Source: Torreya grandis (lineage: Eukaryota > Streptophyta > Pinopsida > Cupressales > Taxaceae). Taken from it: a stretch of DNA of 64,000 nucleotides. The stretch spans positions 1,866,001 through 1,930,000 of the forward strand of contig JARHVA010000460.1 in NCBI GenBank assembly GCA_037957365.1, given 5' to 3'. A model generated the notes under the pieces. It worked only from the letters and a program-made list of their open reading frames with translations. It ran no database searches and was not told the origin of the DNA. Positions 9,995 to 21,063 of the stretch are shown here, piece by piece; position 1 is the first letter of the stretch; every line of letters begins with the position of its first letter. A program made the translations under genes and the position numbers.

Positions 9995-11916
9995 CCTTTT
10001 ATTTTTTATTTCGTGTTAATATAACAGATATACATTATGCATAGTGTACATAATGCATGTGTTATGGTTTGACATTATCTAGACTAAGTTTTAATAACAC
10101 ACATGCATCATAGACATTACACGTTAATATTTAGGTAAATATCCATGGAATTTTCCCCTAACTCTGTGCACTTACCCTTATAGTTTTACTTTTTCCACCA
10201 ATGGGTACATTGTGTTCCCTGATATTGGGTCTTTTTCCTTAGCTTTTTATAACTGAGTGTTAGTTGTGTGCCCAATAGAAATAATGTGCTAACAAGCGTG
10301 TGCTTTGGCATATCATGCAAGGGGTAATTGTTGGCCATTTTTGGCCCACATACAAAACAACATAGATACAGTGCAGTCTTTAGAGGTCCTAGTGTGAAGA
10401 AATAATGATCAAATGGTTTGAGTAGAATTCTAGATGGAATGAGTGGTCCCAAGGTCTCATGTTGCTCACAAAGCTTTTGAAACATTTTTAGCTTGCTTAA
10501 AGTGTAATTTGTCAATCTTTGAAGGATAAGTCTACAAAGCAAAGAGAGGGATTCAAGGAGGTTCTCATGATGGTCAAAGCATTTTAGGGTCATGGAATAA
10601 GTTTGCACAAGATTCAGGGTTTCATAATTCATTTGAGCCTTCAAATATCTAGTAACAGTTCAAGCACAAATTTAAAATAGCCTCCAGGTTAAAAAGCTAA
10701 GTGTAAAACCTTTTATTTGGCTAAGTCCTTGCTTCACATATTATTTTGGGCTCTTATTTGGCTAAGTTCAATTCTTGTGGACCTTTATTTTTGGCTAATT
10801 ATTAATATTTTGGGCCAAGTGCTAATTTTTCCTTCAGGCTAATGGTTTTGGGTTTTTTTGGCTAAGTGTTGGGAATTGTTTCAGATATTTTATCCAAAAT
10901 AAAAATCCTGAAGTATAAATTCTTTCAAACATTTTGTCCATAGCAAAATGCCAAGTATAATTGTGTTAAGAAAATTGTCTGAGATAATTTTCTTGAGGAC
11001 CAAGTTCTTTTAGACATTTTATCCACAACAAATGACCTGAAGACCTAATTCTGTCAGAGAAATTGGCAGGATCTTGGGAGCAAAATTAGATCTAATGGTG
11101 AGTGAGCAAAGACAGAGTTAGTGGGTCTTGACAAGATCAACGACTCACATTTAATAGCACAAAAGAAATCAACAGTATGCATTAGGTCAAAGATTCAATG
11201 TTCCTAAGGATGAACATGAGACCACCATGTGGTGTAAGCATAAAAGCAGATAGATTGACAACATGATCCTGAGAAGAGATGTAGGGTTGCCAAGTGGCAC
11301 CAACCTAGATTAAGTTGATAAGTCAAGGGTATATCTATGGATCATAGGCATTCATACAAGAAAGATCAACAATGAACAAGGGTCAGAGAGGTCAAATATC
11401 TGATAAGGCTCAAATTGAGTGCGAGGCTACCAAGTGTCTTAATTTGGTCAACGAGCCTAGGGAGCTTCTGGCAAGGGTTGAAGAGGTAGTTTTCGACGAA
11501 GGTAAATAGATACATAGTGAACTGAGTTTAAATACAGTCCAAGTTGAGTTGGGATGAACATTTCAAGGATGGAATGGCACAATTAAAGCTTTACAGAGAT
11601 ATAATAAGTCTTTCAAACCTAGTATAGATCAAAGGTTGACAACTTGTAGAAAAAAAAGGACCAAGCATTGAGCAGAGTGTCATCTATATTAAAACTATAG
11701 GAAAACCAATAGTTTATATTGGTTTTCATCTATAGTGTACCCGAGTTTAGTTTCCCATACAAAGGTAGATATTTGTGTTCAAGAATGAATAACTCATCCT
11801 TCAACATGGTCATTATCTCAATAGATTGCCGCTCAAAGCATGCATGGCATGGCTCTATCAGATTCAATTATGGGGATTTTGTCCTCATCATGAACACAAG
11901 TGGAAGATGGCTTGGT
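9995..11916 (+). repeat. 1922-bp unit 1
   Basis: Flank portion 9995-10328, LTR start (TGTTGGCC) at 10329. Carries two private substitutions, and its left edge joins ordinary spacer at ...taggtttggg. Confidence 0.95.
10030..10106 (+). other. palindrome and hairpin in the repeated flank
   Basis: An imperfect palindrome (tacattatgca...tgtacataatgca) at 10030-10056 is followed by inverted arms gcatgtgttat (10054-10064) and ataacacacatgc (10094-10106) around a loop of about 30 nt. The same structure recurs in each of the four units. Confidence 0.6.
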
Positions 11917-13838
11917 CCTTTTATTTTTTATTTCGTGTTAATATAACAGATATACATTATGCATAGTGTACATAATGCATGTGTTATGGTTTGACATTAT
12001 CTAGACTAAGTTTTAATAACACACATGCATCATAGACATTACACGTTAATATTTAGGTAAATATCCATGGAATTTTCCCCTAACTCTGTGCACTTACCCT
12101 TATAGTTTTACTTTTTCCACCAATGGGTACATTGTGTTCCCTGATATTGGGTCTTTTTCCTTAGCTTTTTATAACTGAGTGTTAGTTGTGTGCCCAATAG
12201 AAATAATGTGCTAACAAGCGTGTGCTTTGGCATATCATGCAAGGGGTAATTGTTGGCCATTTTTGGCCCACATACAAAACAACATAGATACAGTGCAGTC
12301 TTTAGAGGTCCTAGTGTGAAGAAATAATGATCAAATGGTTTGAGTAGAATTCTAGATGGAATGAGTGGTCCCAAGGTCTCATGTTGCTCACAAAGCTTTT
12401 GAAACATTTTTAGCTTGCTTAAAGTGTAATTTGTCAATCTTTGAAGGATAAGTCTACAAAGCAAAGAGAGGGATTCAAGGAGGTTCTCATGATGGTCAAA
12501 GCATTTTAGGGTCATGGAATAAGTTTGCACAAGATTCAGGGTTTCATAATTCATTTGAGCCTTCAAATATCTAGTAACAGTTCAAGCACAAATTTAAAAT
12601 AGCCTCCAGGTTAAAAAGCTAAGTGTAAAACCTTTTATTTGGCTAAGTCCTTGCTTCACATATTATTTTGGGCTCTTATTTGGCTAAGTTCAATTCTTGT
12701 GGGCCTTTATTTTTGGCTAATTATTAATATTTTGGGCCAAGTGCTAATTTTTCCTTCAGGCTAATGGTTTTGGGTTTTTTTGGCTAAGTGTTGGGAATTA
12801 TTTCAGACATTTTATCCAAAATAAAAATCCTGAAGTATAAATTCTTTCAAACATTTTGTCCATAGCAAAATGCCAAGTATAATTGTGTTAAGAAAATTGT
12901 CTGAGATAATTTTCTTGAGGACCAAGTTCTTTTAGACATTTTATCCACAACAAATGACCTGAAGACCTAATTCTGTCAGAGAAATTGGCAGGATCTTGGG
13001 AGCAAAATTAGATCTAATGGTGAGTGAGCAAAGACAGAGTTAGTGGGTCTTGACAAGATCAACGACTCACATTTAATAGCACAAAAGAAATCAACAGTAT
13101 GCATTAGGTCAAAGATTCAATGTTCCTAAGGATGAACATGAGACCACCATGTGGTGTAAGCATAAAAGCAGATAGATTGACAACATGATCCTGAGAAGAG
13201 ATGTAGGGTTGCCAAGTGGCACCAACCTAGATTAAGTTGATAAGTCAAGGGTATATCTATGGATCATAGGCATTCATACAAGAAAGATCAACAATGAACA
13301 AGGGTCAGAGAGGTCAAATATCTGATAAGGCTCAAATTGAGTGCGAGGCTACCAAGTGTCTTAATTTGGTCAACGAGCCTAGGGAGCTTCTGGCAAGGGT
13401 TGAAGAGGTAGTTTTCGACGAAGGTAAATAGATACATAGTGAACTGAGTTTAAATACAGTCCAAGTTGAGTTGGGATGAACATTTCAAGGATGGAATGGC
13501 ACAATTAAAGCTTTACAGAGATATAATAAGTCTTTCAAACCTAGTATAGATCAAAGGTTGACAACTTGTAGAAAAAAAAGGACCAAGCATTGAGCAGAGT
13601 GTCATCTATATTAAAACTATAGGAAAACCAATAGTTTATATTGGTTTTCATCTATAGTGTACCCGAGTTTAGTTTCCCATACAAAGGTAGATATTTGTGT
13701 TCAAGAATGAATAACTCATCCTTCAACATGGTCATTATCTCAATAGATTGCCGCTCAAAGCATGCATGGCATGGCTCTATCAGATTCAATTATGGGGATT
13801 TTGTCCTCATCATGAACACAAGTGGAAGATGGCTTGGT
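11917..13838 (+). repeat. 1922-bp unit 2
   Basis: LTR start at 12251. Carries one private substitution (gaattattt). Confidence 0.95.
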
Positions 13839-15760
13839 CCTTTTATTTTTTATTTCGTGTTAATATAACAGATATACATTATGCATAGTGTACATAATGC
13901 ATGTGTTATGGTTTGACATTATCTAGACTAAGTTTTAATAACACACATGCATCATAGACATTACACGTTAATATTTAGGTAAATATCCATGGAATTTTCC
14001 CCTAACTCTGTGCACTTACCCTTATAGTTTTACTTTTTCCACCAATGGGTACATTGTGTTCCCTGATATTGGGTCTTTTTCCTTAGCTTTTTATAACTGA
14101 GTGTTAGTTGTGTGCCCAATAGAAATAATGTGCTAACAAGCGTGTGCTTTGGCATATCATGCAAGGGGTAATTGTTGGCCATTTTTGGCCCACATACAAA
14201 ACAACATAGATACAGTGCAGTCTTTAGAGGTCCTAGTGTGAAGAAATAATGATCAAATGGTTTGAGTAGAATTCTAGATGGAATGAGTGGTCCCAAGGTC
14301 TCATGTTGCTCACAAAGCTTTTGAAACATTTTTAGCTTGCTTAAAGTGTAATTTGTCAATCTTTGAAGGATAAGTCTACAAAGCAAAGAGAGGGATTCAA
14401 GGAGGTTCTCATGATGGTCAAAGCATTTTAGGGTCATGGAATAAGTTTGCACAAGATTCAGGGTTTCATAATTCATTTGAGCCTTCAAATATCTAGTAAC
14501 AGTTCAAGCACAAATTTAAAATAGCCTCCAGGTTAAAAAGCTAAGTGTAAAACCTTTTATTTGGCTAAGTCCTTGCTTCACATATTATTTTGGGCTCTTA
14601 TTTGGCTAAGTTCAATTCTTGTGGGCCTTTATTTTTGGCTAATTATTAATATTTTGGGCCAAGTGCTAATTTTTCCTTCAGGCTAATGGTTTTGGGTTTT
14701 TTTGGCTAAGTGTTGGGAATTGTTTCAGACATTTTATCCAAAATAAAAATCCTGAAGTATAAATTCTTTCAAACATTTTGTCCATAGCAAAATGCCAAGT
14801 ATAATTGTGTTAAGAAAATTGTCTGAGATAATTTTCTTGAGGACCAAGTTCTTTTAGACATTTTATCCACAACAAATGACCTGAAGACCTAATTCTGTCA
14901 GAGAAATTGGCAGGATCTTGGGAGCAAAATTAGATCTAATGGTGAGTGAGCAAAGACAGAGTTAGTGGGTCTTGACAAGATCAACGACTCACATTTAATA
15001 GCACAAAAGAAATCAACAGTATGCATTAGGTCAAAGATTCAATGTTCCTAAGGATGAACATGAGACCACCATGTGGTGTAAGCATAAAAGCAGATAGATT
15101 GACAACATGATCCTGAGAAGAGATGTAGGGTTGCCAAGTGGCACCAACCTAGATTAAGTTGATAAGTCAAGGGTATATCTATGGATCATAGGCATTCATA
15201 CAAGAAAGATCAACAATGAACAAGGGTCAGAGAGGTCAAATATCTGATAAGGCTCAAATTGAGTGCGAGGCTACCAAGTGTCTTAATTTGGTCAACGAGC
15301 CTAGGGAGCTTCTGGCAAGGGTTGAAGAGGTAGTTTTCGACGAAGGTAAATAGATACATAGTGAACTGAGTTTAAATACAGTCCAAGTTGAGTTGGGATG
15401 AACATTTCAAGGATGGAATGGCACAATTAAAGCTTTACAGAGATATAATAAGTCTTTCAAACCTAGTATAGATCAAAGGTTGACAACTTGTAGAAAAAAA
15501 AGGACCAAGCATTGAGCAGAGTGTCATCTATATTAAAACTATAGGAAAACCAATAGTTTATATTGGTTTTCATCTATAGTGTACCCGAGTTTAGTTTCCC
15601 ATACAAAGGTAGATATTTGTGTTCAAGAATGAATAACTCATCCTTCAACATGGTCATTATCTCAATAGATTGCCGCTCAAAGCATGCATGGCATGGCTCT
15701 ATCAGATTCAATTATGGGGATTTTGTCCTCATCATGAACACAAGTGGAAGATGGCTTGGT
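13839..15760 (+). repeat. 1922-bp unit 3
   Basis: LTR start at 14173. No difference from unit 4 noticed by eye. Confidence 0.95.
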
Positions 15761-17682
15761 CCTTTTATTTTTTATTTCGTGTTAATATAACAGATATACA
15801 TTATGCATAGTGTACATAATGCATGTGTTATGGTTTGACATTATCTAGACTAAGTTTTAATAACACACATGCATCATAGACATTACACGTTAATATTTAG
15901 GTAAATATCCATGGAATTTTCCCCTAACTCTGTGCACTTACCCTTATAGTTTTACTTTTTCCACCAATGGGTACATTGTGTTCCCTGATATTGGGTCTTT
16001 TTCCTTAGCTTTTTATAACTGAGTGTTAGTTGTGTGCCCAATAGAAATAATGTGCTAACAAGCGTGTGCTTTGGCATATCATGCAAGGGGTAATTGTTGG
16101 CCATTTTTGGCCCACATACAAAACAACATAGATACAGTGCAGTCTTTAGAGGTCCTAGTGTGAAGAAATAATGATCAAATGGTTTGAGTAGAATTCTAGA
16201 TGGAATGAGTGGTCCCAAGGTCTCATGTTGCTCACAAAGCTTTTGAAACATTTTTAGCTTGCTTAAAGTGTAATTTGTCAATCTTTGAAGGATAAGTCTA
16301 CAAAGCAAAGAGAGGGATTCAAGGAGGTTCTCATGATGGTCAAAGCATTTTAGGGTCATGGAATAAGTTTGCACAAGATTCAGGGTTTCATAATTCATTT
16401 GAGCCTTCAAATATCTAGTAACAGTTCAAGCACAAATTTAAAATAGCCTCCAGGTTAAAAAGCTAAGTGTAAAACCTTTTATTTGGCTAAGTCCTTGCTT
16501 CACATATTATTTTGGGCTCTTATTTGGCTAAGTTCAATTCTTGTGGGCCTTTATTTTTGGCTAATTATTAATATTTTGGGCCAAGTGCTAATTTTTCCTT
16601 CAGGCTAATGGTTTTGGGTTTTTTTGGCTAAGTGTTGGGAATTGTTTCAGACATTTTATCCAAAATAAAAATCCTGAAGTATAAATTCTTTCAAACATTT
16701 TGTCCATAGCAAAATGCCAAGTATAATTGTGTTAAGAAAATTGTCTGAGATAATTTTCTTGAGGACCAAGTTCTTTTAGACATTTTATCCACAACAAATG
16801 ACCTGAAGACCTAATTCTGTCAGAGAAATTGGCAGGATCTTGGGAGCAAAATTAGATCTAATGGTGAGTGAGCAAAGACAGAGTTAGTGGGTCTTGACAA
16901 GATCAACGACTCACATTTAATAGCACAAAAGAAATCAACAGTATGCATTAGGTCAAAGATTCAATGTTCCTAAGGATGAACATGAGACCACCATGTGGTG
17001 TAAGCATAAAAGCAGATAGATTGACAACATGATCCTGAGAAGAGATGTAGGGTTGCCAAGTGGCACCAACCTAGATTAAGTTGATAAGTCAAGGGTATAT
17101 CTATGGATCATAGGCATTCATACAAGAAAGATCAACAATGAACAAGGGTCAGAGAGGTCAAATATCTGATAAGGCTCAAATTGAGTGCGAGGCTACCAAG
17201 TGTCTTAATTTGGTCAACGAGCCTAGGGAGCTTCTGGCAAGGGTTGAAGAGGTAGTTTTCGACGAAGGTAAATAGATACATAGTGAACTGAGTTTAAATA
17301 CAGTCCAAGTTGAGTTGGGATGAACATTTCAAGGATGGAATGGCACAATTAAAGCTTTACAGAGATATAATAAGTCTTTCAAACCTAGTATAGATCAAAG
17401 GTTGACAACTTGTAGAAAAAAAAGGACCAAGCATTGAGCAGAGTGTCATCTATATTAAAACTATAGGAAAACCAATAGTTTATATTGGTTTTCATCTATA
17501 GTGTACCCGAGTTTAGTTTCCCATACAAAGGTAGATATTTGTGTTCAAGAATGAATAACTCATCCTTCAACATGGTCATTATCTCAATAGATTGCCGCTC
17601 AAAGCATGCATGGCATGGCTCTATCAGATTCAATTATGGGGATTTTGTCCTCATCATGAACACAAGTGGAAGATGGCATGGA
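15761..17682 (+). repeat. 1922-bp unit 4, continuous with the full LTR
   Basis: LTR start at 16095. Beyond agatggc (17671-17677) the other units jump back to the flank, but here the LTR continues to 18731, so this is the original copy in sequence context. Confidence 0.9.
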
Positions 17683-18731
17683 AAATCAAAGCAAAGGGAT
17701 TTGGTGGTTAAAGAAGTAGTTTGAAGCATTCAATTATTTTATAGAGTATTTAAGTGTTTCCTTTCACAGCTAGGTCATGACTCATCATGCAAAACTAATT
17801 CTTATCTTTTAGTGCCTCTCTTTCAGCCAATGAGAAGAGCTCAAAGTCTATGGAAGCTAATTCAGGCTAACTGATTGATGATGGACTAGTCCTGATTGGA
17901 CAAAATAGATGGTAGAGCATCCCTTGATAGGTGGCAACTTATTGATTTCCCTTGGATAACATGCTCCCTCTTTTCTCTTATCCTCTTTCTCTAAATTACC
18001 CATTATTTCCATTGGAAATCGCTCTCTCTCAAATTTTGGATTCTCACAAGGACTCTTTGATCTTGAAGAGCAGGAAACTCTCTGGGATATTTTAAAATAT
18101 GCCCATCTTGATTCAACTCGACTCCATCAAGCATTTGTAAGAACTACCTCTTGATGTAAATAAAAAATTTCCTTACCTATCTCTTGCCTTGGATTTGTGT
18201 CTATTGAGCTATGTACTATGGTATTGTGGGAATAAGAATCTTCCTTGTCCATGGTCCTCCATTCTGACCTCTTTTATGGTGTTTTCAATCTATTTGTAGG
18301 TCTAGATTCATGTTCTTTTATTATTGATAAATGTTGAATGCGAGTCTATAGAATTCCTCTTTGCCTTTGTCCATTGCTTCATGAAACCCTTCTATGAAAC
18401 ACTTATGCAATCAGGTGGATCTTGAGATTGTATGAACTAGCATTATCTTCTACAGATCTAGTGTGGGTTCAAGCTTATGGGAGTTTCTCATTTTTATTTG
18501 GTGCATCACCTTTTAGACTTCTTAGGAGCCCTTATCCTCTTTCTAACCCTTTTCCTTGTGAAGCATTAGTTTAACATTATTTTTAGGTGAGCATCAAAGA
18601 GGAAGTCAGCCTTCTCTAGAGGTTCAACCCCATCATAGGTGACCCACAACTTGAGGTTGTTCCTATAATTATTCTCAATTGGAAGAGAGCTTGAATAACT
18701 CCCTCCTAGGGTGCAAATTTGAGAGATAACA
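16095..18731 (+). mobile_element. 5' LTR of the LARD-like element
   Basis: Begins TGTTGGCC and ends GATAACA. Its first ~1588 bp is the part repeated in the 1922-bp array. The first bases form a short inverted ggcc-attttt-ggcc. The final 1 kb (17683-18731) is single copy apart from the 3' LTR. Open frames crossing the LTR start (152 codons, minus strand) are not preserved in the 3' LTR and are not called. Confidence 0.85.
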
Positions 18732-18735
18732 ATTC

Positions 18736-18754
18736 TGGCACATCCGATGAGACC
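18736..18754 (+). other. primer-binding site, decayed
   Basis: TGGCACATCCGATGAGACC begins 4 bases after the LTR end. It looks like the TGGCACGCCCGGTGGGACC-type site of plant Ty3 elements (recalled from general knowledge) with C-to-T and G-to-A changes. The matching tRNA was not checked. Confidence 0.55.
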
Positions 18755-18894
18755 AAGGTCTAAGAGAGTGGAATATTTTTGTTGTGTCTTTCCTCTAATC
18801 AACTTTTAGAAGCAAGCAATTTAGCACCAATGGTGACTCTAAATTAACATCAGCTGGTATAAGCAACCTAGGTGCCTAATCACCATCATTTTGT

Positions 18895-20718
18895 ATGTAT
18901 CATAACCCAATTAATTAAGATGCATGCTCTTTCATTCCTTATCCTTCATATCAAATTAGCAATATTCATGATTTCACCCCAAGTGGCCCTTAAGATCTAA
19001 TGTATCAGCCCTATTAGAATTTGCCTCTCTCTAGTCAACCAAAAATTAGCCTCAAGGAGATGATGTTTGATTTTGAGAGAAAATTTAGAGAGATTGATGG
19101 GGTGCAAGATTTTTATAGGCAACAACAGAATCTTGAACAACAAGCTTATGTTCAAGAGCAGGAGTAAATGTTTTAGGAGGAATGTTTGGTTAGGCAAGAC
19201 CAAGCCAAAAAAGTAAATGACTATTAGCTGATCTTAATGAGATCAACCAACCCTAGCCCCAAATTTCCCTCTCCTATTCATGCTCAAAACCAACCCCCTA
19301 GCCAACCTTATCAAATCACACCCTTATCAGCTCAGGAACATGAAGCCATCCCATCTTGGATCCTCTCTTATGCCAATGACCCTAACTGTATCATACCCTC
19401 TCCCACCCCTGTTCAGGAAAAGGAGAAGGTGGCCAAACCTTATGCTTTCCCTTCATGGAAATTAATCAAGGAGGGCAAAATGAAGAAAAGGGAGGTGCTA
19501 GCTAAGGTGATCCATGAACTAATCCAAGAAAAATAGGTGTTATCTCAGCTCAATGAGCTTACCTTACCAAAATTTCAAGACTCTCCCTCCCTTCCCCATG
19601 AACCACATAAAAGAGCCTTTGATGTACCTAGTTGGAAGGATACTCCCCTGAGCTGCAAGCAAGTTGAACTTTTTCACCCTCCCACCATCTCCCTCATGGA
19701 GGAAGAATTTGTTTTACAAATAATAGAGGAGGAGCTTGCAGTCAAAGTTGAGCCTGAAGAGGATAACATAAGTATCTATGATGAAGAGATCATGATAGGT
19801 AGTCCACTTCATTCAAAAGGAGAATATTTAGGTTCTAATCAAACTTCTTGGCATGGATTTGATGAATTAGAGACTGAAAGCGTTACTGATGCCTTCATTC
19901 TTAAAGAGGTATGCATTCAAAATATAGTTGAGGGCAAAGGGGATTTTGTTTTATTCTAAGAGCTTCCATTCAGTGTGGTTGTAGATGAGGATGACCAAGG
20001 TATAGAGATTGACATAGTCAATTAGCCAACTAACAAGGTTAGAGAGGTCATAAATGAGCAAGATGAAGAAATAGAGAGAGAAGAGGATCAGGATTAAGCA
20101 TGGAAACTGTTGTACCATGACTTCATGGACCAGGTAGAGGTTATAAACCAACCTATGCCTCCTCCAGAGCATGCACATAAACTTGCCAATTAGGTTGAAG
20201 AAGTTGAGCAGTCTCAAGATGAATTGTCCATTGAAGGCAGTACTAATATCTTCAAGAATGAAGAAGAATGGTTAGATCCAGAGCCACAAGAACATGACAT
20301 TTTGGGCCTTAGATGGATTGATGAGATACTATATGGCTCCTTTTAGAGCAAACAAAGTAAAGATGGTGTTGAAGTTAGCATTATCTAGGATGATGAAGGG
20401 GAAACTACTTTTTGGGATGACTAAGAGCTTTTCTACCTAATCCTAGATAGTTAACCAAGCCCCAATTCAGAGGAGTCATCATATGATGTGCTTGATTTAG
20501 AGCATAAAATTGAGCCATCAGATAAGGAAGTTGTAGGAGCCCCTATAGTCCACTTTGGAGCAAACCTTAAAGAAATGAACCAATATGTCTACATTAGAGA
20601 CATGTTTGTCCCATTTATTCCATTTGAGAGCATGCCAAAAGAGTCAATAATCAGGGATCTCAGCTCACCCATCATGAGCTCTCAAAAACAATGTGTTTTC
20701 CATCCTAGTCCATCATAA
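18895..20718 (+). pseudogene. decayed 608-codon frame of the LARD-like element
   Basis: A single forward frame runs from an ATG at 18895 to a TAA after 20718, possibly reading on to about 20770. About fifteen internal stops occur, all TAA or TAG, yet I see no frameshift. The N-terminal third is Gln-rich (residues about 60-100, including a Q-Q-Q-N run). The middle has Pro-rich and P-S-W-K motifs occurring twice (near 19460 and 19630). The C-terminal half is strongly acidic (E-E-E-F, E-P-E-E-D, Q-D-E-E-I-E-R-E). There is no CCHC knuckle, protease or RT motif. It fills the place of gag but I do not recognise the family. Most stops can be explained as Gln codons (CAA/CAG) turned by C-to-T change. 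Confidence 0.7.
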
Positions 20719-21063
20719 GTGAGTGATGTGAAATCTTTTCCATTTGATCTAAAGGGAAGATATTTGTAAATTGTAGCCTTATATATTAGAATAGTTTTCA
20801 TATTTTTCTCCAAGTGCCTTTGTGCACATTTGTTAAGTAGGTTAGTTGTTGCTTCTTTCCTTCAAGTGCCTGCGTGCACATGCCTTTGGTTATTTTGTTT
20901 TTTTTGTCCTTTTGATTTAAGAGGAAATTCCAAAAAGGGCTAACCTTATATCATTTTAGATCAGCTGGGAGAGAGAGGTGGCTCCATGCCCAATAGATTA
21001 GATAAGGCAAATAATCTAGATTCTCAAGCATAACATGCATGCTTCCCTGTGAGTCACCAGAAA
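20719..21063 (+). other. 3' untranslated region before the 3' LTR
   Basis: Holds a purine run (aaagggaagatat, about 20750) and two copies about 60 bases apart of a caagtgcct...gtgcacat motif (20810-20885). A typical polypurine tract directly before 21064 is not obvious; the bases there read gagtcaccagaaa. Confidence 0.5.

Larger units (their letters stand above)
9995..17682 (+). repeat. 4 x 1922-bp near-identical tandem array (flank + partial LTR)
   Basis: Sequence beginning ccttttattttttattt recurs at 9995, 11917, 13839 and 15761, exactly 1922 bp apart, and the four units fill 7688 bp. Each unit has two parts: 334 bp of unique-looking flank, then about 1588 bp matching the start of the 2.64-kb LTR seen in full at 16095 and 21064. 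I found only three differing sites among the units. Unit 1 has gtggacc where the others have gtgggcc, and cagatat where the others have cagacat; unit 2 has gaattattt where the others have gaattgttt. The array therefore arose after the LTR element inserted, by tandem duplication across the flank/LTR boundary, unless it is an assembly artefact. Confidence 0.95.

Noticed and set aside
10186..10644. 152-codon minus-strand open frame repeated four times (10186, 12108, 14030, 15952)
   Set aside because: It crosses the flank/LTR boundary, is repeated only because the DNA is, and is broken in the 3' LTR (about 20951-21400). It is not a conserved gene.
11719..11946. 75-codon forward open frame repeated in each 1922-bp unit
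   Set aside because: Its end runs over the unit junction and the 3' LTR copy does not keep it; chance frame in LTR sequence.
18831..18848. Alternative primer-binding site tggtgactctaaatta
   Set aside because: It resembles a tggcgactcc-type site but lies about 100 bases past the LTR end; the site at 18736 is at the right distance.
18895..20770. Reassigned genetic code (TAA/TAG read as Gln)
   Set aside because: Other frames in the window, such as the RT region, also carry TGA stops and frameshifts, and the context is a decayed plant retroelement; deamination explains the pattern.
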